Below are positions 1 to 5,679 of a stretch of DNA of 5,679 nucleotides, one piece after another. How positions within the stretch are numbered: the first letter of the stretch is position 1; each line of letters starts with the position of its first letter. A program made the position numbers and the translations under genes. This stretch comes from Deltaproteobacteria bacterium (GTDB taxonomy: Bacteria > Desulfobacterota > Desulfobacteria > Desulfobacterales > JAFDDL01). The stretch is from the NCBI GenBank assembly GCA_019310865.1, contig JAFDDL010000335.1:1-5679 (forward strand), given 5' to 3'. The notes beneath the pieces were generated by a model that had not been told where the DNA came from, searched no databases, and was given only the letters and a program-made list of their open reading frames with translations.

Positions 1-989
1 ATTCGCATGAACCCATCGCCCGATCCGCTCTTCACGCGGGTGAACCGTGAGTATATGCAACAAAATTGGCCAACTCATTATCGGCGAATGCAGGGTGCGG
101 CAGAGGCCTTTGGGGAGGACCTTCTGTCGGACAAGTTCGATTTTAAAGAACTTTGGCAGTTCAGTGTACCCGGGTGTTCCAATATTTACTACCCAAATAC
201 GACAACGGCAAATGGTCACGCTGTGTTGAGTCGTAACTATGATTTGCCGGCTGGTGTAGAGCCAGTTTCCACAAAAGAACCCTATCTGATGGAAGCATAT
301 CCGGATGAGGGATATCCCTGCCTATACATGAGCGCCTATGATTTGCTCGGCTGCGCAACGGATGGGATCAATTCGGAAGGCTTGGTGGTCGCGCTGCTCG
401 CAGATATCGAAACCGGATTGCCGTTTTCAGACCCGGAGTATCCTATCAATTGTTGTTATAATTATGGCGGCAGCATGGCCTCGGGTCCCGGCATCGGTTT
501 GATGGCCATACAAATCCCCCGTTTCATACTGGAAACCTGCAAAGATGCCGAAGAGGCAAAACATGCACTGCTCACGGTTATGCATCATTATGAAGCCCAG
601 CCGCTACAGTATATCGTCAGTGATCGGCATGGGAACGGGTTCGTTTTTGAGGGGTTGATGCAGGGAAACCTGCCGCGATTCCATGACTGTGGCGGTGCTC
701 CGCTGCCGGTCACCAATCATTGCTTGAAACATTGCGAAACAGACTTGCCGCCCACAAGGCACCTTATGACATGGATTTTATCCGTGCAAACGCCGACTGT
801 GTCGCGGCCGTATTACCAGTCGGTGAGGGGCAATATATCGGGGACGCCCCATCGCGAACCCTTTGGTACGGATATTATGATTTGGAAGAACGCTCACTGA
901 CGATTAACTATTTTCTCCGTGATACCGGTGATGAGGCAGCACCGGTGATCCACCGAACATCTGATCTTCATTTTCAATTGAAACTCTAA
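1..989 (+). pseudogene. C45-type Ntn amide hydrolase/acyltransferase, frameshifted and 5'-partial
   Basis: This family cleaves linear C-N amide bonds or transfers acyl groups (penicillin acyltransferase, carcinine hydrolase and choloylglycine hydrolase relatives), using an N-terminal nucleophile Cys exposed by self-cleavage. Numbered from the ATG at 7, the candidate nucleophile is Cys57 in VPGCSN. It is followed by R76 and D79 (SRNYD), the usual Arg/Asp pair at typical spacing, then DGINSEGLVVAL and the oxyanion-type Asn237 in PVTNH. Frame 1 runs on to a stop at 898-900, but after about 720 it loses family character. Frame 3 from about 720 to the TAA at 987-989 carries the expected C-terminus (LETLRNRLAAHK, then RTLWYGYYD). 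The gene is therefore split by a frameshift. The gap between TNH and the C-terminal helix looks shorter than in relatives I recall, so a small deletion is possible. The frame is open back to base 1 and the N-terminus looks short, so the true start probably lies upstream. A sequencing or assembly error is an alternative to decay. Confidence 0.75.
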
Positions 990-1013
990 GTCTTATAGCA
1001 GTTACAAAACACC

Positions 1014-1019
1014 AGAGGA
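1014..1019 (+). promoter_or_regulatory. Ribosome binding site of the MFS transporter
   Basis: AGAGGA lies 7 nt before the ATG at 1027 and supports that start. The gap between the hydrolase stop (989) and this gene is only 37 nt. It shows no terminator-like hairpin or convincing promoter, so co-transcription with the hydrolase is likely. Confidence 0.7.
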
Positions 1020-1026
1020 TGTTAAA

Positions 1027-2331
1027 ATGAGTGAAAAACCGAAGAAAGTGGGATTTTTTGGCATAAAGAATATCGCATTCCAGTTTTTAATAATGGCCTC
1101 GGGTGGCTTCGGCCTGTACTCTCAAGCCATTATCTTTCCGGCTATGATTAAAGCGGAGGGATGGGCTCGGGGATCGGCTTCCGTGGCGCTGACGCTAATG
1201 GTTTTAATCATGGGTGCCCTGGCTCCAGTAGTTGCCATATCCATTAATAGATATGGTAATAAAAAGACCCTGATGTTTGGGTTGATCGTCATAACAGTGT
1301 CGACAATTCTGCTGGGCACGATTGTCACTAAAATCTGGATGTGGACGCTTCTTTGGGGAATTATCGGACCGATCGGTTTTGCTTTCGGCAACTATATACC
1401 CATCATCGCAAATATTATGCTCTGGTTCAATATCAGACGAGCTTTGATGATCGGTATTGCAATGACAGGGCTCGCTGTGGGTGGTTTTGTAGCGCAGCCG
1501 CTTTGTACATGGCTCATCGTAATAACAGGATCTTGGCAAACCGGGTGGTTTGCGGCCGCAGTTGCCGGATTCATTGCTTTCATTCTATCCTTTTTTATTG
1601 TTGAAAAGCCTGAGGATATCGGACAGTTTCAAGACGGTCTTAATCCGGCTGAAATCGAATCGGAAGAAGACAGCAAGACAAGAACCCCAAAAACCTACCG
1701 CAGTTTGACAAATTGGCCTTTAAAGGAAGTATTGAAAACACCCGCTGTCTGGCTTCTAATATTCATTTGTATTGCTTATATGCAGGCATTAATGCTGATT
1801 ATCACCCATGGTGTGCTGCACTTTACGGATATCGGATTTACACCGATGCAGGCTGCATCCGTTCTTAGTTTTATTATCCTGTGTTCCGCTATTTCCGGTC
1901 CACCCATGGGTGCACTAGGTGACCGAATCGAACCCCGGTGGGTTGTTAGCTTTGCCATGATTACACTATTGCTAATGCTACTTGGCCTATGGAAAGCGCC
2001 CAGTTTTGGATTTCTTATGGCTGTGGGACCTGTTTTCGGTTTTTGCTATGGAACGCTCCCGGTGATGACGATAGCCATCACGGGTAACTATTTCGGACCT
2101 GAATCATTCGCTAAAGTAAATGGTATCATTGGGCCGTTCGGAACTGTCGGTTCTGCAACAATACCAGTGGTTGCGGGTGCTGTAGTGGATAAAACGGGTA
2201 GTTACGATATAGTATTCATTATCGTTGGCTTCGTATTGCTGGGTGGATTTATCTGTGCGCTCTTGCTTAAACCACCCGTTCCACGTTTTAATGAGCAATA
2301 CACTCAAAAAACTAGGGCTTCTGAAGCCTGA
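1027..2331 (+). CDS. MFS transporter, monocarboxylate/oxalate-formate antiporter type
   Basis: This is a 434-residue inner-membrane carrier of normal MFS length. About twelve hydrophobic segments can be seen: roughly 14-40, 51-73, 79-99, 102-124, 139-160, 171-192, then 238-261, 273-298, 304-322, 326-350, 362-387 and 392-414. A charged, hydrophilic cytoplasmic loop (about 193-236) separates the two six-helix halves. Degenerate MFS motif A copies follow helix 2 (NRYGNKK, about 74-80) and helix 8 (GALGDR, about 295-300). The WFNIRRALMIG stretch before helix 5 (about 133-143) resembles the W-F-x-x-R-R-A-x-x-x-G pattern common in monocarboxylate and oxalate/formate family porters. The likely cargo is a small or medium organic anion. 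Placement just upstream of two CoA ligases fits import of the acid they activate, but the substrate is inferred from context only. Confidence 0.88.
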   Translation: MSEKPKKVGFFGIKNIAFQFLIMASGGFGLYSQAIIFPAMIKAEGWARGSASVALTLMVLIMGALAPVVAISINRYGNKKTLMFGLIVITVSTILLGTIVTKIWMWTLLWGIIGPIGFAFGNYIPIIANIMLWFNIRRALMIGIAMTGLAVGGFVAQPLCTWLIVITGSWQTGWFAAAVAGFIAFILSFFIVEKPEDIGQFQDGLNPAEIESEEDSKTRTPKTYRSLTNWPLKEVLKTPAVWLLIFICIAYMQALMLIITHGVLHFTDIGFTPMQAASVLSFIILCSAISGPPMGALGDRIEPRWVVSFAMITLLLMLLGLWKAPSFGFLMAVGPVFGFCYGTLPVMTIAITGNYFGPESFAKVNGIIGPFGTVGSATIPVVAGAVVDKTGSYDIVFIIVGFVLLGGFICALLLKPPVPRFNEQYTQKTRASEA

Positions 2332-2358
2332 ATGAAATTGTTCAAGAACCCCTTGTTT

Positions 2359-2374
2359 CTCAAATCAATTTGAG
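2359..2374 (+). repeat. Perfect inverted repeat next to the ligase ribosome binding site
   Basis: CTCAAAT (2359-2365) and ATTTGAG (2368-2374) are perfect reverse complements separated by two bases, or a 6-bp stem with a TCAA loop. The 3' arm includes the first two bases of the AGGAGG at 2373-2378. In RNA it could weakly mask the ribosome binding site; in DNA it could be an operator-like palindrome. The stem is AT-rich and no U-run follows, so it is not a terminator. It may be chance. Confidence 0.3.
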
Positions 2375-2378
2375 GAGG
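2373..2378 (+). promoter_or_regulatory. Ribosome binding site deciding the ligase start
   Basis: AGGAGG (AGGAGGT through 2379) lies 9 nt before the ATG at 2388. An in-frame TTG at 2370 would place this site inside the coding sequence, so the ATG at 2388 is the better start. Confidence 0.8.
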
Positions 2379-2387
2379 TTTTTCCAT

Positions 2388-3935
2388 ATGTATTTTCCAA
2401 GGACTTATGCAGTCGAAACGCCTGAAAAACCCGCCTATATAATGGCAACAAGTGGCGAGGTTGTCACATACGGTCAACTTGAAGAACGCGCCAATCGTTG
2501 CGCCCATTTATTCAGAAATTGTGGGCTGACAACCGGAGACCACATTGCCATTTTCATGGAAAACAATGTCCATTTTCTGGAAATCGTCTGGGCCGCCCGA
2601 CGGACCGGGCTCTACTACACAACAATCAGCCGCCACCTCACAGTCGATGAGGTCGAGTACATCGTAAACGACTGCAGCGCAAAGATTCTACTGACATCTC
2701 ATGCCATGGGCGATGTCGCCGGATCTTTAGTGGGCAGGATACCCAATGTGCAACACCGGATTATGGTTGATGGCGCCATCGCTGGATATGTCGCCTATGA
2801 AAACTTAGTGGAAGGATGTCCGAAAACACCGATTGCCGATGAAAACCAAGGGGCTGATATGCTGTATTCATCCGGTACAACCGGACGTCCAAAAGGAATA
2901 ATTATAGAAGAGGTGGGTGATAATATCAATGAACCGCTAGAGCCAATCTGGCAGGAGTATTTTGGTTTTTTTGAATATAGTTCCGGTATGGTCTATCTCT
3001 CCACAGCACCCCTCTACCATACCGCCCCCTTACGGTTTGGCTTGATGGTTCATCAATATGGTGGAACGCTTATCGTCATGGAGCGATTCGATGCCGCCGA
3101 GTCGCTGTTTTTGATTGAAAAATATGGTGCAACCCACTCCCAGTGGGTGCCGACCATGTTTGTGCGAATGCTCAAGCTGCCCGAAGCTGAAAGAAACCGA
3201 TACGATGTATCCAGCATGAAGGTTGCGATTCATGGGGCAGCACCCATTGCGATCCCCACCAAAGAGCAGATGATTGAGTGGTGGGGCCCCATATTCACGG
3301 AATATTACGGCGGGACCGAAGGAAATGGTGCGACCATGATTACGTCTGAAGAGTGGCTCAAACACAAAGGCTCGGTGGGTCGTGCCCTACTAGGTGAAGT
3401 CCGTATTCTCGACGATGATGAAAACGAGCTTCCTCCGGAAAAGGTAGGCACCATATATTTTTCCTCCGGAAATCCCTTCGAGTATTACAACGATCCTGAA
3501 AAAACGGCTGGGTCCAGATCTTCCAGTGGCTGGACGACCTTGGGAGACGTCGGCTTCGTTGACGCAGAAGGCTATCTCTATCTCACGGACCGCAAGGCGG
3601 ACATGATTATCTCCGGTGGAGTCAATATTTATCCTCAGGAGGCGGAAAATGTTCTCATCATCCACCCCAAGGTGATGGATGTGGCGGTGTTTGGGATTCC
3701 CAACGAAGAATTCGGGGAGGAAGTCAAGGGCGTCGTGCAACCGAAAAACATGGCCGATGCCGGTTCGGAGCTGGAGGCCGAGCTCATCGCCTATTGCCAA
3801 AAGCATCTTTCCAAAATTAAATCTCCTAAAAGCATCGACTTTAAGGAAGCGCTTCCCCGAACACCCACTGGAAAACTTTTCAAGCGCCGTCTTAAGGAAG
3901 TATATTGGAATCGCACCGATGAAAACCGTAAATAG
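2388..3935 (+). CDS. AMP-forming acyl-CoA ligase (fatty-acid/aryl-acid CoA synthetase family)
   Basis: This cytoplasmic ligase activates a carboxylic acid with ATP through an acyl-adenylate, then passes the acyl group to CoA, releasing AMP and pyrophosphate. The protein has 515 residues, normal for the ANL superfamily, and all core motifs are intact. They are the P-loop-like YSSGTTGRPKG (160-170), the adenine-binding YYGGTEG (307-312 region), GWTTLGDVG (381-389) with its ATP-ribose Asp, and the hinge region LTDRKADMIISGG (399-411). The C-terminal RTPTGKLFKR supplies the catalytic Lys at 496. APLYHTAPL (207-215) is typical of the long-chain and cyclic-acid ligase branch, which includes bile-acid-CoA ligase-like enzymes. 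The substrate cannot be fixed from sequence. It follows the MFS gene by 56 nt and overlaps the next gene by 17 nt, indicating one transcript. Confidence 0.92.
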   Translation: MYFPRTYAVETPEKPAYIMATSGEVVTYGQLEERANRCAHLFRNCGLTTGDHIAIFMENNVHFLEIVWAARRTGLYYTTISRHLTVDEVEYIVNDCSAKILLTSHAMGDVAGSLVGRIPNVQHRIMVDGAIAGYVAYENLVEGCPKTPIADENQGADMLYSSGTTGRPKGIIIEEVGDNINEPLEPIWQEYFGFFEYSSGMVYLSTAPLYHTAPLRFGLMVHQYGGTLIVMERFDAAESLFLIEKYGATHSQWVPTMFVRMLKLPEAERNRYDVSSMKVAIHGAAPIAIPTKEQMIEWWGPIFTEYYGGTEGNGATMITSEEWLKHKGSVGRALLGEVRILDDDENELPPEKVGTIYFSSGNPFEYYNDPEKTAGSRSSSGWTTLGDVGFVDAEGYLYLTDRKADMIISGGVNIYPQEAENVLIIHPKVMDVAVFGIPNEEFGEEVKGVVQPKNMADAGSELEAELIAYCQKHLSKIKSPKSIDFKEALPRTPTGKLFKRRLKEVYWNRTDENRK

Positions 3936-5352
3936 AGATTTAGATAAATTTTTCAATCCCAAAAGCATCGCAGTTGTCGGTGTTTCGAGCAAAGGGTTTA
4001 ATTTCGGTGGTTCGAGTTATTTAAGCCGGATTTTGGAGTGTGGATATAAAGGAAGAGTCTATCCGATAAACCCAAAAGCCAAAGAGATCATGGGGATTCA
4101 TGTCTATCCGAACCTGGAGGCCTTGCCGGAAGTCCCGGACCTGGCCATTGTGTCTCTGGCGGCCGGCCGCGTTCCCGGCCTGCTGGAAACCTGTGGACGA
4201 ATTGGATTGAAACATATTCATCTTCTAACCGCGGGCTTTAAAGAAATCGGTACGGCCGAAGGATCAGCGCTGGAGGCCCAGCTTACCGACATTTCAAAGC
4301 AATATAATCTCATGGTCATCGGACCCAACTGTTTGGGTCCCTATTGTCCGCCTTCGGGTTTAACCCTCTATGGCGCAAGCCCGGGGCTGGCCGGCCCGCT
4401 GGGGATTATTTCCCAGAGCGGTGGGATTACCCAGCGCATCACCGAATATGCCTGTTCTCTGAACATGGGTATTGAAAAAGCGGTCAGTTTCGGTAATGCG
4501 GCGGTGCTTGACGCGTGTGACTATCTCGAATACTTTGCAGCAGATGAGAAGATCAAGGTCATCGCCATGTATTTGGAAAATGTTCGCGATGGCAGAAGGT
4601 TGCTGAACCTGGCCAAGGCAATCACCCCGGAAAAACCGATTGTTATGCTCCTGGGTGGCCGATCCGAGGCCGGGGCCCAAACAGTGGCTTCCCACACCGG
4701 GGCCATGGCCGGAAGTCATGCTGCGTGGGACGCTTTTTTCCACCAGGCAGGCGTGATGCGGGTGGAGAGCATGGAGGATTGGATGGACGCCATTCTCGCT
4801 CTGGGTCTTTTACCTAAACCGAAAGGAAAAGGTCTTTTCATCGGTAGTGGCGGTGGCGGTAAATGTGTCATCGCCGGTGACACGGCAGTGGCGGAAGGAT
4901 TGGATGTACCGCGGCTGTCGGATACGACCATGAAGGCGCTCCGGAAAAAAATCGTGGACGTTGGATCCATTGTTGGAAATCCCCTTGACAGCTTCATAAC
5001 CTGGGATGCAGCGCATCTTGTTGAAGTGCTTGAATTGATTGATAAGGAGCCGGCATGTGCGATGGTCGTTCTTGAGCATTTCGTGCCCAGAACCATTTAC
5101 CATATTCAGGAGGGTCAGATACTCGATACAATACCTGCGATAATCAACTACTTGAAAACTAAAATAAACCAAAAGCCAACTGTCATCAGCATCGATTATG
5201 ATACTGGTGATACGGATCTGGCTGTAAAGGGCGTTGAAACAAGGCGCCAATTCAGCAACGCGGGAATCCCTGCATACCCGTCGATCAGAAGGGCTGTAAG
5301 GGCACTGAGGCATTTATACCGTTATCATTCCCAGCGGCAAGGCAATACATAG
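3919..5352 (+). CDS. ADP-forming acyl-CoA synthetase, alpha-type chain (CoA-binding)
   Basis: This protein is the CoA-binding and CoA-ligase part of the acetate/acyl-CoA ligase (ADP-forming) family, which interconverts acyl-CoA, ADP and phosphate with acid, CoA and ATP through a phosphohistidine. The 477 residues start with a Rossmann CoA-binding domain (FFNPKSIAVVGVSS, about 11-24; domain to about 140, ending IGPNCLG). A ligase-CoA domain with SQSGG (165-169) follows. The candidate phosphorylated His259 lies in SHTGAMAGS (258-266), which matches the GHAGA site of succinyl-CoA synthetase alpha. A third domain carries GSGGGGK and GNPLD and ends near GIPAYPS. The ATP-grasp domain is absent, so it would need a separate beta chain, not seen here. 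One oddity is GNAAVLDACD (192-201), where relatives usually have GN-x-ADV. The ATG at 3919 was chosen because the Rossmann domain starts soon after; the frame is open upstream only as ligase shadow. AAGGAAG at 3894-3900 is 18 nt away, so coupling to ligase translation is likely. Confidence 0.88.
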   Translation: MKTVNRDLDKFFNPKSIAVVGVSSKGFNFGGSSYLSRILECGYKGRVYPINPKAKEIMGIHVYPNLEALPEVPDLAIVSLAAGRVPGLLETCGRIGLKHIHLLTAGFKEIGTAEGSALEAQLTDISKQYNLMVIGPNCLGPYCPPSGLTLYGASPGLAGPLGIISQSGGITQRITEYACSLNMGIEKAVSFGNAAVLDACDYLEYFAADEKIKVIAMYLENVRDGRRLLNLAKAITPEKPIVMLLGGRSEAGAQTVASHTGAMAGSHAAWDAFFHQAGVMRVESMEDWMDAILALGLLPKPKGKGLFIGSGGGGKCVIAGDTAVAEGLDVPRLSDTTMKALRKKIVDVGSIVGNPLDSFITWDAAHLVEVLELIDKEPACAMVVLEHFVPRTIYHIQEGQILDTIPAIINYLKTKINQKPTVISIDYDTGDTDLAVKGVETRRQFSNAGIPAYPSIRRAVRALRHLYRYHSQRQGNT

Positions 5353-5358
5353 TTGCCT
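5340..5358 (+). repeat. Small hairpin spanning the synthetase stop codon
   Basis: AGGCAA (5340-5345) and TTGCCT (5353-5358) can pair as a 6-bp stem around a 7-nt loop that contains the TAG stop (5350-5352). No T-run follows directly, so it is not a standard intrinsic terminator. It could be a weak processing or pause site, or chance. The remainder of the 5353-5452 gap shows no gene, no convincing promoter and no strong hairpin. Confidence 0.25.
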
Positions 5359-5434
5359 GATCCGTTACATAAATAGCAAATTTGTTTTTATCAAAGGGAA
5401 GATAACGTTAAGAATTTGAAAGAGTTGTAATGGG

Positions 5435-5446
5435 AAGGAGAGGAGG
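5435..5446 (+). promoter_or_regulatory. Double ribosome binding site of the MaoC-like gene
   Basis: AAGGAG (5435-5440) runs directly into AGGAGG (5441-5446), which sits 6 nt before the ATG at 5453. This is ideal spacing and fixes the start. An upstream ATG at 5430 leads to a stop after nine codons and is not a gene. Confidence 0.8.
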
Positions 5447-5452
5447 TCGGAA

Positions 5453-5679
5453 ATGGTAGAACAGTGGCCCATGGAACTGAGGAAAAAAATCAAGGCGGAA
5501 ATCGAGGAAGTAATGGGTACGGGGGAGTTTTTCCTGCGCGCTGCTGATAAAGTGGAAGACCGGTTCGGGATGCGTCAGCGCATCGCCGGTACGGATGCCA
5601 TCAGGAATTTTTGTAACGGCATCGGTGATGTCAATCCCGTGTATCGAAGCGTTGACTATGCCCGAAACAGCATACACGG
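5453..5679 (+). CDS. MaoC-like hydratase, N-terminal hot-dog domain (3'-partial)
   Basis: Only the first 75 codons are in the window; the frame is open to the last base. The start is a charged helical stretch (about residues 8-20), followed by DAIRNFCNGIGDVNPVY (about 48-64) and DYA (68-70). This matches the F-x-x-x-(I/T)GD-x-NP-x-Y pattern near the N-terminus of MaoC-type dehydratases/hydratases with a FAS1-like hot-dog fold. Such proteins hydrate enoyl-CoA or dehydrate 3-hydroxyacyl-CoA in the cytoplasm. In the two-domain forms the catalytic Asp/His may lie in the part not seen, so activity cannot be judged. The gene follows the synthetase by 100 nt on the same strand and fits a beta-oxidation-like step after CoA activation. 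An N-terminal domain of a larger fusion is possible. Confidence 0.75.
   Translation, partial: MVEQWPMELRKKIKAEIEEVMGTGEFFLRAADKVEDRFGMRQRIAGTDAIRNFCNGIGDVNPVYRSVDYARNSIH

Noticed and set aside
720..900. Two overlapping reading frames (frame 1 to 900 and frame 3 from 720) as two separate genes
   Set aside because: The frame 1 tail after about 720 has no family character, while frame 3 continues the hydrolase C-terminus and has only a TTG start with no ribosome binding site. One broken gene explains both.
924..949. Direct repeat ACCGGTGAT at 924-932 and 941-949
   Set aside because: Two 9-bp copies inside the coding C-terminus of the hydrolase, with no further copies; most likely chance.
2370..2387. 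TTG at 2370 as the ligase start
   Set aside because: It would put the AGGAGG ribosome binding site inside the coding sequence; the ATG at 2388 is correctly spaced from it.
3679..3918. N-terminal extension of the ADP-forming synthetase
   Set aside because: This stretch is the ligase gene read in another frame; the translation is basic and Ser/Pro/Arg-rich with no domain character. The CoA-binding domain begins just after the ATG at 3919.
3390..3992. Long minus-strand open frame of 200 codons
   Set aside because: It lies opposite the ligase and synthetase coding regions, has no recognisable motif, and mirrors conserved ligase motifs on the plus strand, so it is a shadow frame.
4810..5313. Minus-strand open frame of 167 codons
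   Set aside because: It is antisense to the conserved C-terminal domain of the synthetase and has no recognisable features or supported start.
5403..5410. Palindrome TAACGTTA in the gap before the MaoC-like gene
   Set aside because: It is only 8 bp, AT-rich and unaccompanied by a promoter or second copy; too weak to call an operator.

Overview
The window holds a compact, all-plus-strand gene cluster that looks like part of a carboxylic-acid (acyl-CoA) catabolism operon. The gene mix suggests an anaerobic bacterium of the Desulfobacterota (deltaproteobacterial sulfate-reducer or syntroph type): an AMP-forming acyl-CoA ligase beside an ADP-forming acyl-CoA synthetase alpha chain and a MaoC-type hydratase, strong AGGAGG ribosome binding sites and middling GC content. 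This placement is inferred from gene content and style only; no phylogenetic marker is present.

Layout. Positions 1-989: an Ntn-hydrolase of the C45 / linear-amide C-N hydrolase (choloylglycine hydrolase-like) group. It is cut by the window edge at its 5' end and broken by a frameshift near 718-760. Positions 1027-2331: an intact 12-segment MFS transporter of the monocarboxylate / oxalate-formate antiporter type. Positions 2388-3935: a complete AMP-forming acyl-CoA ligase. Positions 3919-5352: a CoA-binding, ADP-forming acyl-CoA synthetase alpha-type protein, overlapping the ligase by 17 nt and lacking the ATP-grasp half. Positions 5353-5452: a 100-nt gap with no gene. Positions 5453-5679: the first 75 codons of a MaoC-like hot-dog hydratase that runs off the end.

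How the genes may work together (inference): the hydrolase would release a carboxylic acid from an amide conjugate, the MFS carrier would move the acid or conjugate, the ligases would convert it to a CoA thioester, and the MaoC-like protein would hydrate an enoyl-CoA intermediate. The hydrolase reading frame is broken here, so that step is either decayed or affected by a sequence error. The substrate cannot be read from the sequence.

These are recognisable families. I see no mobile element, CRISPR array, RNA gene or clearly new system. The points worth a second look are the broken hydrolase, the synthetase alpha chain without its ATP-grasp partner, the two overlapping ligase genes of different chemistry, and two small inverted repeats at gene junctions.
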